Shown one piece after another: positions 45,211-56,393 of a stretch of 64,000 nucleotides of DNA. The stretch's first letter is position 1, and the number at the start of each line of letters is the position of its first letter. The stretch is from the NCBI RefSeq assembly GCF_040958095.1, contig NC_091215.1, forward strand, positions 32,014,534-32,078,533. The letters run 5' to 3'. A model generated the notes under the pieces. The model was not told where the DNA came from and made no database searches. It worked only from the letters and a program-made list of their open reading frames with translations. The translations under genes were made by a program, and so were the position numbers. This DNA comes from Procambarus clarkii. Taxonomy: Eukaryota; Arthropoda; Malacostraca; Decapoda; Cambaridae.

Positions 45211-45940
45211 GGTACTCTGGTCTAAACAACTAAATAATAAACAATATATGATCAAGAGGATGATAAAAAAACAATGACGAATCTTGAAGTTCAACAACAA
45301 CAAAGCCAGAGCAAAAAAATATATAAAAATATAAGTAAGAGAACTGAAATATTCTCATATCTTATTAAGAAAGGTTAAGAGAAAGGAAAAGGAAAAAAGA
45401 GAATCGAAATAATAGCAAAATAGCAAATTATTTGTCTATTAGAATCAGAAAGGAATCAGATAATTGTTTGTTAAATGACTTAACGGAGTCACTAGCATAC
45501 GTCAGTCGACTGAGTGTAAAGAAGATGAAAATATATAGTGTATATTATTTAATAAAGAAATAAAATTAATATTATTTAATAAAGAAACTTTTAAATATTA
45601 TTAAAAGTGAAGAGAGGCGGAAGCCATGAGCCGTAGCTCATCCCATGCAAATACACCCAGGTGAGTACAACTAGGTGACCGCACTAAGAGGTGATGGAAA
45701 TGAACACATTAAGGCAATCAGGACAGCCCGTCCTCCTAAGGGTCCCCAACGTTAAGAAACAGTCGTACTAAAGTGGCCTTATCCTAGCATAGCATACCAG
45801 TACCTGAGAACACGGCTGGGACCTGGAGGTATCTGCTCAGACAATAAGCTTTGTAGCAGAGTAGTAACATATAACTTTTAATATAGTTTTAAGTGCAGAC
45901 ATGAGAATGGCATTAAGGAGCGTCCGGAGTCACTGCACAG
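45211..45940. other. No gene recognised; A-rich, LINE-A-like tail near 45610-45690
   Basis: A-rich to 45600; 45610-45690 resembles a LINE-A/R6 3' end (CCATGAGCCGTAGCTC then CCAGGTGAGTACAACTAGG). Confidence 0.5.
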
Positions 45941-45944
45941 TGGA

Positions 45945-46029
45945 CAGAGAGCTGAGAGCCTCTACGAATCGTAGAAGCTCTCAACTCTCAGTCAGAGGAC
46001 TGAGAGTTCAGAGCCTCTACGGCTCTCTG
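45945..46029. repeat. Multi-hairpin (cloverleaf-like) inverted repeats
   Basis: Outer stem CAGAGAGC (45945) with GCTCTCTG (46022). Inside are GAGAGC..TCTACGA/TCGTAGA..GCTCTC (45954-45982) and AACTCTCAGT/ACTGAGAGTT (45983-46008). Confidence 0.85.
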
Positions 46030-46723
46030 ATGCGTTGAATTCAACTCTCCCCCACCTCTCCCCTTCCCCACACCCCTCACCCTGTATGTAACTAATTGAA
46101 AATAGTGGATTATTAAGCGCCTACACACATTACATATCGTTCTGTATTTCTTATAAAAACACAAAAACATTCCTGCAACTCTTAAACCTCCCCCTCCCTC
46201 CCTTTCCTATTCGTTCCTTCCTACATCTTCCAACCCTTCCTCCCTCTCTCCCTCCCTCTCCCTCTCCCCTCCTTTCTCCTCCTACCCTCCCTCCCCCCCT
46301 CTTCCTACCCACCCTTGTGCAAACTGCCGAGACATATACAACAAAATTATTAATGATGCTATCAGAGTCCATTTCATACGAGTCTAAGCTCACGTCGGCT
46401 TACAGCTGCTGAGCTAGCCAAGGGATACGCCTTCCGCACCCTTGACTATAATCTTAGGTTGTATTCAAGCAGCCCCAAAACAACAACAATAATACGTGAA
46501 AGACTCCAGCAAAATTTCGTAGATCAACAAATTCCTGAGACATGGATCACCATGCATGGTAGGATCAATGTGATGATCAATGGTAAGATCAATGGGCACG
46601 CATGGTAGGATCAATGGGCACGCATGGTAGGATCAATGGGAGGATCATGGGAGCATGGGAGGACACATTGGTGGGTCACCCAATACAATCTGGAAGAAGC
46701 TGCCACCATCCACCATGTTTCAG
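46030..46723. other. No gene recognised; pyrimidine tract and 22-bp repeat
   Basis: 46180-46315 is C/T-rich on plus. About 46550-46640 has three copies of CATGGTAGGATCAATGGG. No supported gene. Confidence 0.5.
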
Positions 46724-46803
<80 letters not shown>

Positions 46804-47300
46804 CACCTAGTTCTCACCTAGTTGTGCTTGCGGGGGTTGAGCTCTGGCTCTTTGGTCCCGCCTCTCAACCGTCAATCAACAGGTGTACAGATTCCTGAGC
46901 CTATCGGGCTCTATCATATCTACACTTGAAACTGTGTATGGAGTCAGCCTCCACCACATCACCCCCTAATGCATTCCATTTGTCAACCACTCTGACACTA
47001 AAAAAGTTCTTTCTAATATCTCTGTGGCTCATTTGGGCACTCAGTTTCCACCTGTGTCCCCTTGTGCGTGTTCCCCTTGTGTTAAATAGACTGTCTTTAT
47101 CTACCCTATCAATTCCCTTCAGAATCTTGAATGTGGTGATCATGTCCCCCCTAACTCTTCTGTCTTCCAGCGAAGTGAGGTTTAATTCCCGTAGTCTCTC
47201 CTCGTAGCTCATACCTCTCAGCTCGGGTACTAGTCTGGTGGCAAACCTTTGAACCTTTTCCAGTTTAGTCTTATCCTTGACTAGATATGGACTCCACTAG

Positions 47301-47359
<59 letters not shown>
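46724..47359 (-). pseudogene. LINE-A RT C-terminus, 3' UTR and flanking (GT)n
   Basis: (GT)n at 46724-46800 lies on the element's 3' side. The minus-strand frame 46901-47212 is open and carries MSYEERLRELNLTSLEDRRV, RGDMITTFKILKGIDRVDKD and NFFSVRVVDKWNALG; homology continues to 47280. It ends at TAGATATGGACTC and another (GT)n from 47306. Longest uninterrupted LINE-A coding piece in the window, but only the C-terminus of the protein. Confidence 0.85.
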
Positions 47360-47360
<1 letters not shown>

Positions 47361-47788
47361 AGTGCCTTACACTGAGGTTACACTACTAACCCCCATTACC
47401 GAGAACATCCGTCTCAGTCAATATAATCCAAAGGAAAAATTTACGATCAATCCATTTAGTTAGGAAATATGTGATATGCTCAGTCAATCCATCCAACTCT
47501 AGGACATCAAATTAATGAAATCATTAATATTAAGCTCGAATAAACACAATAAATGTTGACAAATTTATTAAACAAAAGTTACTTCAGTGATAATAATAAA
47601 TCAAAATTAACCACAGGAGCCTTGAATCACTGTCAATAAGCGAGTCAACCACACACTGCTGGAAACTGGATCCCTAAAATTAAAACATCTCACACAGAAC
47701 ATTTCCACCACTCTTACAATAAACTCCCCCAGGTGGTTTAAAGAGAGAATCTCCTTGAGAATGTCTCATCCAGACCTTGTGAAGGGCT
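47360..47788. other. No gene recognised
   Basis: AT-rich unique DNA. Confidence 0.4.
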
Positions 47789-47789
47789 G

Positions 47790-48185
47790 GATGGATCTGG
47801 AGTGGCCTGGAGGGGCCTGGAAGTGTCTGGAGGGGCCTGGAAGTGTCTGGAGAAGCCTGGAAGGGGCCTGGAGAGGCCTGGAGGAGCCTGTAAATGTCTG
47901 GAGGGGGCCTGGAGAGGCCTGGAAGGGTCTATAAAGGTCTGGAGGGGCCTGGAGAAGCCTAGAGGGGCCTATAAGGGTCTAGAGGGGCCTGGAGAAGCCT
48001 GGAGGGACCTATAAGGGTCTAGAGGGGCCTGGAGAAGCCTGGAGGGACCTATAAGGGTCTAGAGGGGCCTGGAGGGGTCTAGAGAAGCCTAGAGGGGTCT
48101 GGAGAAGCCTGGAAGGGTCTGGAGAGGCCTATAAGGGTCTGGAGGGATCTGGACGAGCCTGAAGGAGTCTGGAGAAGCCTGGAGA
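47790..48185. repeat. Degenerate 10/20-bp minisatellite (CTGGAGGGGC)n
   Basis: Repeats of GTCTGGAGAAGCCTGGAGGG type with CTATAAGGGTCTAGAGGGGC subrepeats at 47930-48080. Confidence 0.9.
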
Positions 48186-48660
48186 GGAATGAGTTCTCGG
48201 TGCTGACTCTTAACCTAAAGCTGACTGAATCAAGGATCTGAATCCTTATCTCTGAGCAGCTGCGGCTTTTTACAAGAAATCCGGACACTAAGCTCCGCCT
48301 ACAAGTGTCCTGGAGGGTGACCACGTTTACAGACTGGAGACCAAACCTTGCTGATCTACTGCATGATATCATGGTTAATGAATTGGCGCACGCTGCTGAT
48401 GCCATGACCTGACCTGAGCTGCTCTCCTTGACTGTTGACGTAGCTGTTGATGACTCGTCGGGAGTGAAAACACAAGCGACATCATGTCGTCCGTCTCCTC
48501 TGTAGTTAATGGATGTATGTACAAGCCACACATGGTGATACACATTCATTACCTACAGTAACACACTTTAGATACTTGGCTAACATTTTTGGTTATTCAT
48601 CATTCATCATTATGAATGAAGTACTTACACGTTTCTTGAACACTACTGATAGATATATCT
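48186..48660. other. No gene recognised
   Basis: Minus-strand frame 48079-48549 partly covers the minisatellite and has no recognised domain in its unique part. Confidence 0.45.
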
Positions 48661-48664
48661 GAAT

Positions 48665-48880
48665 TCAGCAGTTTTTTTTTTTTTTTTTTTTGCTTTCAAT
48701 TATATAGTGCAGCAAAATATGTGGATAGTTCTGACGACAGAGTTTACACTTAATCAAGTCTACGTCAGCAGGTGAGGCAAGCTCCCAGAGGCACTTATAG
48801 CCGAGTCTAAGCCTAGCAGTGGTAACATCTTGACCTCTGCTAACCTTATTGGATGATACTTCAAACCCACCACACATAAC
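48665..48880 (-). pseudogene. I-group LINE C-terminus fragment (lineage C) with poly(A)
   Basis: The minus strand reads TTARLRLGYKCLWELASP then KCKLCRQNYPHILLHYIIES, the same ARxRLGYxxxW plus C-x2-C...HxxxHYxxE pattern as LINE-I, but the final Cys is lost. A 20-base T run at 48671-48690 corresponds to poly(A) right after the coding part. Confidence 0.7.
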
Positions 48881-49063
48881 CTAACCTAACATATTGATGC
48901 ATCGAAAATGTTAAGAGTTCAAGAATAATGTTAATGTCTAATACTTCATATACATTAATATACTCCCAAACGTCTCAGCACAGTATGGGAAGTTTACCTT
49001 CATCGGGAAGTGCATGACATGACTAACCATCCCCCCGCTGGATGGGAGAGGGGGTGCATATCT

Positions 49064-49210
49064 TCTTGAGGTTATCTTGAGATGATTTCGGGGCTTTAGT
49101 GTCCCCGCGGCCCGGTCCTCGACCAGGCCTCCACCCCCAGGAAGCAGCCCGTGACAGCTGACTAACACCCAGGTACCTATTTTACTGCTAGGTAACAGGG
49201 GCATGATGAG
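49064..49210 (-). mobile_element. SINE family 1, 3' half only
   Basis: Minus-strand copy from the ATCTCAAGATAACC end through GGCCTGGTCGAGGACCGGG to the ACCTAGCAGTAAA segment; the tRNA head is missing. Confidence 0.8.
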
Positions 49211-49830
49211 ACCTGCATGGTAGAGAAACGAAAACTGGCTGTATCTAATTCACCACCAATGTAAATTGCTTAGCTTAAAGAACATTGGGGTCAGTTCCTG
49301 GCCCTGGATACCCTGGAGCCAATATGAGGCTGTATCGAGCTCTAAGATGGAGCAGTCCATTATGGGAGGATCCGCGGCACTCGGTCCTCAGCCATACCAC
49401 CAGTGCAGCTGCCTTGTTCTTCCTCACTCCATTGGCTTACTCCACACTCCCACTCCCTGTGTCCATTACACACACACATCCACACCCACTCCCTGAGCCC
49501 ATTATAGGAGGTCATCTCTCATACTTAGCGGGTAGTATTTCACGGTCTTTAAATTAAATAACGTTTGCTAATGGGGCTTCATCTCGGCCCTAATTAATTT
49601 AGCTTTCAAGTGGCTGTTGCTGTAGTTTGATGATAATTAAGAAAGCCATTAATTTTCTGAGATAATGTCTTAAGATCTGGACGTTATCTGTTATTAAACA
49701 GGATAATTACAGGTTGTGTACAGTATATTTATGCTATACCCGGGTCGGGGACGTCTATCGTCCACCCTCTGTGTGTGTGTGTGTCTTCTCTATGGCCTCA
49801 CTCAGGACTACCACCTCCACCATACTTTCC
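49211..49830. other. No gene recognised
   Basis: Short frames at 49266-49557 have no recognised domain. Unassigned. Confidence 0.4.
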
Positions 49831-49834
49831 GTCC

Positions 49835-49915
49835 CAAATCCTTATCCTGATCCTTTCCAAGTGCTGTGTAGTTATAATGACTGGCGCTTAACCCTGATAA
49901 TTCCTTTCCCACTTC
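49835..49915 (+). mobile_element. SINE family 2 tail fragment
   Basis: AAATCCTTATCCTGATCC, CCAAGTGCTGTGTAGT, GACTGGCGCTTAACCCTGA. Confidence 0.65.
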
Positions 49916-49964
49916 ACCATACCTTAAACTATGGTATGGAAACCGTCCCTTCAGCCATAAACAA

Positions 49965-50875
49965 GATCTGCACCAGCCCTTCACCGCTGACGAGGTCTTC
50001 ACCAGCCCTTCACCGCTGACGAGGTCTTCACCAGCCCGTCACCACTGACGAGGTCTTCACCAGCCCTTCACCACTGACGAGGTCTTCACCAGCCCTTCAC
50101 CACTGACGAGGTCTTCACCAGCCCTTCACCACTGACGAGGTCTTCACCAGCCCTTCACCGCTGACGAGGTCTTCACCAGCCCTTCACCACTGACGAGGTC
50201 TTCACCAGCCCTTCACCGCTGACGAGGTCTTCACCAGCCCTTCACCACTGACGAGGTCTTCACCAGCCCTTCACCACTGACGAGGTCTTCACCAGCCCTT
50301 CACCGCTGACGAGGTCTTCACCAGCCCTTCACCGCTGACGAGGTCTTCACCAGCCCTTCACCACTGACGAGGTCTTCACCAGCCCTTCACCGCTGACGAG
50401 GTCTTCACCATCCCTTCACCGCTGACGAGGTCTTCACCAGCCCTTCACCGCTGACGAGGTCTTCACCAGCCCGTCACCACTGACGAGGTCTTCACCAGCC
50501 CTTCACCACTGACGAGGTCTTCACCAGCCCTTCACCACTGACGAGGTCTTCACCAGCCCTTCACCACTGACGAGGTCTTCACCAGCCCTTCACCGCTGAC
50601 GAGGTCTTCACCAGCCCTTCACCACTGACGAGGTCTTCACCAGCCCTTCACCACTGACGAGGTCTTCACCAGCCCTTCACCGCTGACGAGGTCTTCACCA
50701 GCCCTTCACCGCTGACGAGGTCTTCACCAGCCCTTCACCACTGACGAGGTCTTCACCAGCCCTTCACCGCTGACGAGGTCTTCACCATCCCTTCACCGCT
50801 GACGAGGTCTTCACCAGCCCTTCACCACTGACGAGGTCTTCACCAGCCCTTCACCACTGACGAGGTCTTCACCAG
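49965..50875. repeat. 29-bp minisatellite, 31 copies, with 15-unit higher-order repeat
   Basis: Units contain CTGACGAGGTCTTCACCAGC. A binary site (ACCACTG or ACCGCTG) plus rare CCCGTC (50036, 50471) and CATCCC (50409, 50786) variants give an order that repeats: the second block equals the first minus two units. Confidence 0.97.
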
Positions 50876-51285
50876 CTGTTCATAAACTGCCTGTTATCAC
50901 GCGTTTGATGGTGAGACAAACACGGTTTAATGGCCTTTGAGCACTGGGGTAATTAATGCATCTCTCCAACTGCCGCTGCTTTATTCTATATTCTCAAAGT
51001 GGTCAAGCTCTCGGGGCTCTTGGCGCTTCGTTACTGTGCTCACTTTCGGCGTGAAGTGACCAGGGTGCAAAACTGACAGGGTTTGATACCTTTCTCTATG
51101 AGTGAACACATTGTTCACTAGCGTATAGGTACCTGGGTGTTCTTGAACTTCCGATTTCTGGGGTCCTGTCTTGGAGCCTCCAACTGTTGTGCAATAATTT
51201 CACAGTCTTTTGCATTCACTGTTTTGCGCACAAGTTATTCACTACTCGGACACTAAACAAGATCCTGTTACTATATGGCTCAATT
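50876..51285. other. No gene recognised; possible SINE 1 relic at 51100-51180
   Basis: TAGGTACCTGGGTGTTC and GGGGTCCTGTCTTGGAGCC weakly recall the SINE 1 body. Confidence 0.4.
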
Positions 51286-51289
51286 CTGT

Positions 51290-51470
51290 GACCAGAATCA
51301 CTGAATATCTCTGGACCTTCTTCAGCTTGCCTGTGTTTAACGGCATACGGGTTCCATGCTGGCTCCGCATATTCCTTTACACATATGTGGTGAAGCGACT
51401 CATTATTCAGATTTCTTAAACAAGGTCTTATGTTCGGCAACTCTGCATTATGCACCTTATAACAACAGGA
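51290..51470 (-). pseudogene. Diverged LINE-A RT fragment
   Basis: ACGGGTTCCATGCTGGCTCC, then ACACATATGTGGTGAAGCG and TATGTTCGGCAACTCTGC align with 53945-54075 of the better LINE-A copy (minus strand coding). Confidence 0.6.
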
Positions 51471-51970
51471 TAATAACAGGTTGATGAAGGCTTCGGGAGA
51501 CAGAGTCTGTGTAATGTTAACTCTTGTTAACATTACATTAATGTCTTGTTCTCTGTACAATGCTATGAATGTTTCCTCTTTCATTTGGTACCTCGTTACC
51601 GGTATCCTCTTCTCAGTTCCCAGCTTGATGACTATACACGTGCTCGAGTTAACTTCAATAGCAACTTACGGAAAAGTTTTTTAGTTCGTTATTTCCCATT
51701 CTTTCAGTGTGTAACATCTTATAGTCTTCCGTCGTACCGGCTTGCTCCTGAGAATGTTAGCGACATCGGCGGACACAAAGAAAGTAGTCTATCTGGCAGG
51801 AAAAATCTTCACATAAATCTGCAACATGTTTTAATATGACCCCAGATGAGACCCCTTTTTGGACCCCGGTGAGACCCCGTTGTTAACATGTTGACACGCT
51901 GAAGGCAGTTCCCGCACTCTGGGTGACCTCTGCTGCAAACTCCCTTATTCACTTTGGCTAATGATAGCTT
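51471..51970. other. No gene recognised
   Basis: Short frames only. The pair GTTAACATTAC/GTAATGTTAAC gives a palindrome near 51510-51540, and GACCCC..GAGACCCC direct repeats lie at 51840-51880. Confidence 0.4.
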
Positions 51971-51971
51971 A

Positions 51972-52186
51972 CATTATCATCATATTGACCAAACCACACA
52001 GTAGAAAGTGAAGGGACGACGACGTTTCGGTCCGTCCTGGACCATTCTCAAGTCGATTCTCACAATCGATTTGAGAATGGTCCAGGATGGACCGAAACGT
52101 CGTCGTCCCTTCACTTTCTAGTGTGTGGTTTGGTCAACATATTTCAGCCACGTTATTGTGACTCCTCGTCTGCATTATCATCATAT
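51972..52186. mobile_element. R8 foldback element with 14-bp target duplication
   Basis: Two inverted R8 arms (51988-52055 and 52061-52172) sharing GACGACGACGTTTCGGTCC and its complement, with a 5-base centre CTCAC. The identical 14-mer CATTATCATCATAT flanks it at 51972-51985 and 52173-52186. The right arm is longer and includes the GAGTCACAATAACGTGG end. Confidence 0.88.
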
Positions 52187-52990
52187 CATAATTTAAACTC
52201 GCCAGAGTTATATTTTATGTGTTACGGCGTATTTACTGTAAATCCGTGCCAACTGAACGTGGCACCTTGTGGATAATAGACTGACTGTGTCGTGATACTG
52301 AATCAGGGAATGACGGGGCAATCTGCCATTATTATACGACAGTTCCGCAAATTAACATTTCACTCATACCTGCATTTTCAACTTATCCACTCGCCTCGTG
52401 TGAGGCACTTAATAAGCGTGATACACTTAGTAATGTCCTAGACTTAATGTCACACAGTCAAAAGCTGCAGGACATTACAAAACCAAAGTCGGGGCACCGT
52501 CCTTTGTCTTGTTCCATCTCTGTTGTCCGGTAAAGAATTATGACAAGTTTTTGAGGAATGATTTGTCGTTCCTGAGGTTACATTATAACACATCTCTCTA
52601 TAGGTTTACTAACCACTTTCCCCATCTTTCTTAACACTTTGCATGGTATGCAATGGAGGAACTTTCTCCCCAATAGCTTAGTGGCTTTTGAATGGCTCCA
52701 TTTGTTTTCTTCATTGGCTGTCTTTCATCTCTCAGGTAGTTCTCTTTCCCGTAACATCTTGTATATCACAGCAAGTGGCCAGCACAGGTTTTCAGCTAGC
52801 TTTCTTAATACTCGTGGTGAGATCTGGTTAGGTAACAAATCCTTAGTGTTAACCAGCTCCAGTTAGTGTCTCTATGATTCATCACCACCACTGCTGAGTT
52901 TGACACCGTCTCTTCTCTTAATTCTGCACCTTATGAAGCTCTGTCCTGAAGACGTGTAACCTTCAGTTGAATTCCTGTTGCAATTCCCTG
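52187..52990. other. No gene recognised
   Basis: Unique AT-rich DNA; 52510-52870 might be an old retroelement but no motif is clear. Confidence 0.4.
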
Positions 52991-53000
52991 TAATTTGGTT

Positions 53001-53002
53001 CC

Positions 53003-53077
<75 letters not shown>

Positions 53078-53240
53078 CACCTATTTGTGTTTGCAGGATC
53101 GAGCATTGACTCTTGGATCCCGCCTTTCGAGCCATCGGTTGTTTATAGCAATGACTACGGTCCTATTTCCCTATCATATCGAGTTTTAAAATTATGAATA
53201 GGATTTGCTTCCACAACCTCTCAACTATCAATCAATCAAC
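53001..53240 (-). repeat. (GT)n array and R6 fragment
   Basis: About 37 GT units to 53074, then ACTCACCTATTTGTGTTTGC and CTCTTGGATCCCGCCTTTC (R6 or LINE-A 3' end, minus strand). Confidence 0.8.
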
Positions 53241-53261
53241 TGTAACTAACTACTAACTAAT

Positions 53262-53460
53262 TCCCCCCCCTCCACACACACACACCCCAGGAAGCAGTTT
53301 CGTAACAGCTGTCTAACTCCCAGGTACCTATTTACTGCTAGGTAACAGGGGCATCAGGGTGACGGAAAATTTTCCCCTTTGTTTCTGCCTGGTCCGGGAA
53401 TCGAACCCGGGCCACAGAATTACGAGTCCTGCGCGCTGTCTACTCAGCTACCAGACCCCC
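53262..53460 (-). mobile_element. SINE family 1 subfamily
   Basis: CCCCAGGAAGCAG, TACCTATTTACTGCTAGG, the B-box complement GGGAATCGAACCCGG and the head end GTCTACTCAGCTACCAGA. It directly follows the CA-type 3' tail of the LINE-A copy at 53461 (in minus orientation). Confidence 0.85.
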
Positions 53461-54080
53461 TGTGTGAGTGTGTGTGTACTCACCTAGTTGTGGTTGCGAG
53501 GGTTGAGCTCTAGCTCTTTGGTCCCGCCTCTCAACTGTCAATCAACTGGTGTACAGATTCCTGAGCCTACTGGGCTCTATCATATCTACATTTGAAACTG
53601 TGTATGGAGTCAGCCTCCACCACGTCACTGCTTAATGCATTCCACCTGTTAACTACTCTGGCACTGAAAAAGTTCTTTCTAACGTCCCTGTGGCTCATTT
53701 GGGTACTCAGTTTCCACCTGTGTTCCCTTGTTCTCGTACTACTCGTGTTAAACAGCTTATCTTTATCCACCTGTTAATTCCTCTGAGAATTGTGTAGGTT
53801 GTGATCATGTCTCCCCTTACTCTTCTGTCTTCCAGTGTCGTGAGTTGCATTTCCCGCAGCCTGTCCTCGTAACTTATGCCTCTTAGTTCTGGGACTAGCC
53901 TAGTGGCATACTTCTGAACTTTTTCAAGCTCCCTTTTATGCTTGACAAGGTACGGGCTTCATGCTGGGGCCACATACTCCAGGATTGGTCTTACATATGT
54001 GGTATTCAAGGTTCTGAATGGTTCCTTACACAGGTTCCTGAAGGCTGTTCTGAAGTTAGCCAACCTCGCATACGTGCTTC
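53461..54080 (-). pseudogene. LINE-A RT C-terminal region and 3' UTR
   Basis: The minus-strand frame 53567-53770 has KLFNTSSTRTREHRWKLS, NFFSARVVNRWNALSSD and EADSIHSFKCRYDR. Homology extends to 54080 (RT thumb region) with frameshifts. Longest LINE-A remnant in total length. Confidence 0.85.
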
Positions 54081-54395
54081 CCGTACCTCCCCTGTGTATT
54101 TACTATTTGTATTTACCATTTGTGCTTGCAGAATCGAGCTATTAGCTCTTGGGCCCCGCCTTTATAACTGACGGTGGTCGAATTTACAGACTTCCGATTT
54201 AATTTTCTTTATCGTATCTACTTCATATATTTTTCTGTCACACACGCACACATGTCCAGGATGCAGCTATATAACTTGCGGATACTTATTTACTGCTAGG
54301 TGAACAGAAGCATCAGGAACTGCTAATTTGTTTCTGCCTCGCCCGGGAATCGAACCCTGGCCCTTTTGACTACGTCTCCCGAGTGTTTGTTTTGG
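54081..54395 (-). mobile_element. R6 fragment and diverged tRNA-like SINE
   Basis: 54100-54190 is R6 (GTGCTTGCAGAATCGAGC). 54245-54390 has TCCAGGATGCAGC, TTTACTGCTAGGTGAACAG and the B-box complement GGGAATCGAACCCTGG. Confidence 0.7.
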
Positions 54396-54529
54396 GGGGA
54401 ATGTGGCACCCTCGCTCATGCTAAGGCAAATTATTTTTCTGACCTCGTAGTTGCCCCTTCAGCTTCCCTAAGGTACTATTACTTTAGCTCCGTCCCATTA
54501 CTCTCACCACATTCCCCGCTCTTGTTCCT

Positions 54530-55145
54530 CTCCCCTCTACCTCGTCCCCTCTACCTTGGTCCCCTCTACCTCGTCCCGTCTACCTTGGTCCCCTCTACCT
54601 CGTCCCGTCTACCTTGGTCCCCTCTACCTTGGTCCCCTCTACCTCGTCCCGTCTACCTTGGTCCCCTCTACCACGTCCCGTCTACCTTGGTCCCCTCTAC
54701 CACGTCCCGTCTACCTTGGTCCCCTCTACCACGTCCCGTCTACCTTGGTCCCCTCTACCTCGTCCCGTCTACCTTGGTCCCCTCTACCACGTCCCGTCTA
54801 CCTTGGTCCCCTCTACCTCGTCCCCTCTACCTTGGTCCCCTCTACCTCGTCCCGTCTACCTTGGTCCCCTCTACCACGTCCCGTCTACCTTGGTCCCCTC
54901 TACCTCGTCCCCTCTACCTTGGTTCCCTCTACCTCGTCCCGTCTACCTTGGTCCCCTCTACCTCGTCCCGTCTACCTTGGTCCCCTCTACCTCGTCCCGT
55001 CTACCTTGGTCCCCTCTACCTCGTCTACCCTCTACCTTGGTCCCCTCTACCTCGTCTACCCTCTACCTCGTCCCGTCTACCTTGGTCCCCTCTACCTCGT
55101 CCCGACTACCTTCGTCCCCTCTACCTCGTCTACCCTCCACCTCAC
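54530..55145. repeat. 29-bp minisatellite, about 21 copies
   Basis: Composite unit of CTACCTTGGTCCCCT plus CTACCTCGTCCCGT, with TACCACGTCC and TACCTCGTCTACC variants. Plus-strand frames of 200-281 codons (PLYLVPSTLV type) are artefacts. Confidence 0.96.
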
Positions 55146-55620
55146 CCCTCGAGCTGCGCCACAGAGGGGCAGCATCACCACCGCCTCTTCTGGGAGCGAA
55201 ATGCTCTTTAAACCTCCCTTAAACTTCCTTGTTATCCGCATCTTTCTCTCCTTTCTTTTTTAAAACAGAATTTCCATCGACGGCATTAACTCTTGTAGAA
55301 GCAGGTAAGATGCTCCTTACAGACCACCGTCTTAAGGTCGAGATTTCCAAGCTGTCTTAACTTAAAAGTTGATCTGGGCCGAGGTGCTTGATAGCGTTGC
55401 CAAGCCATCAAGTCCTCAGCCTTCCTCCTCTCTCCATCAATGTCTCACGTGGTGATAAGAGGACCCTTCGTCCGCCTCCCGCTGCCTCTTACATCTCTCT
55501 CATCGTGAGATAAGAAGCGTCTCATTATTGATGGTGCTCGGGAGAAACACTCAGGGAGAGCTTGGGGCGAGAAACTTTCCTGGAGAGGAACTTCGGAGTG
55601 GTGATTAGGGTTTGTAGACT
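55146..55620. other. No gene recognised
   Basis: Unique DNA between a minisatellite and LINE-I copy 2. Confidence 0.4.
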
Positions 55621-55635
55621 GTCATGGCGAGGTGT

Positions 55636-56393
55636 TAAATTTTTAAATTTTTTATTTTTAAATTTTGCCCCGAGGGGCGAGTTTATTGGGCAGCGCCACT
55701 CATCTTGTGAGTGAACATACCGCCATAGCAGAATGTACAACACTCCCCAATAGGAAGAAAACCCGCTGGGTTGTTCATCCTGTCACTTGTACCCAGACAC
55801 AGCTGGGACTTGCTTAACTGTCTCAAGTGAACAGCTCCTCAAACAAGAAGATTAACATTTATCAACCCTTAAAAGCTTACGTTATCTTGCGGGTGCAAAA
55901 TGGGGAAATCTTTTAAGAACAGTATCAATATTTGACAAATAGTGTTTTCCTAACTCAAACAATGTGGGGTTTATTATTCTACAGTTATTCCTAATGTCTC
56001 TCAGGTGTTCACATTCACGTAGATAGTGGTCAAGGCGGTGTCCATCACTCTCACCACAGATTCTGCAACTTCGCTGATCAACTGTTGTTTCCATTCCAAA
56101 TCTCCATGGATATTTGTATCCAAGACGGATTCTCGCTATTACAGATTCTCTCACTCGTCGTCCTCCTCTTCGGCCATACTGATTGGGATTGCCAGCTGCA
56201 ACCATGTTGTACCATCGTACAGATTCACTGGTTTGTGCTTCTATCCTCCTTTCCTCAGTTACCTTGTCACGGTGATGTTGCCTGATAATACCTCTAATTT
56301 GTAGTTGAGTCTTGGGTATGAAGTATTCAATATGGTCTCCTTCAGCGCCTTCAGCAGCCAGCACATCTGCTCGTTCATTCCCACATATTCCAT
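55636..56393 (-). mobile_element. LINE-I copy 2, 5'-truncated
   Basis: Minus-strand copy covering the last part of ORF2 and the 3' UTR, breaking where the full copy has position 11419-11420. The tail is AAATTT/AAAAAT-rich, longer than in copy 1. No difference from copy 1 was found in the parts I compared. Both flanks carry AGGTGTTAA. Confidence 0.95.
55882..56364 (-). pseudogene. LINE-I ORF2 C-terminus, copy 2
   Basis: 160 codons beginning inside the last RNase H segment (LAAEGAEGDHIEYF) and ending FPHFAPAR. The residues match the C-terminal 160 of the copy ending at 11929 with no differences, including the CCHC motif. It has no start codon or catalytic domain and is a dead-on-arrival 5' truncation. 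Confidence 0.93.

Noticed and set aside
48878-48890. Telomere-like (CCTAA)2
   Set aside because: Only about 13 bases (AACCTAACCTAAC); too short to call an interstitial telomeric repeat.
52510-52870. Possible retroelement coding remnant
   Set aside because: Texture suggested an old RT, but no motif could be placed in any frame.
54366-55263. PLYLVPSTLV frames of 202-281 codons
   Set aside because: Translations of the 29-bp array.
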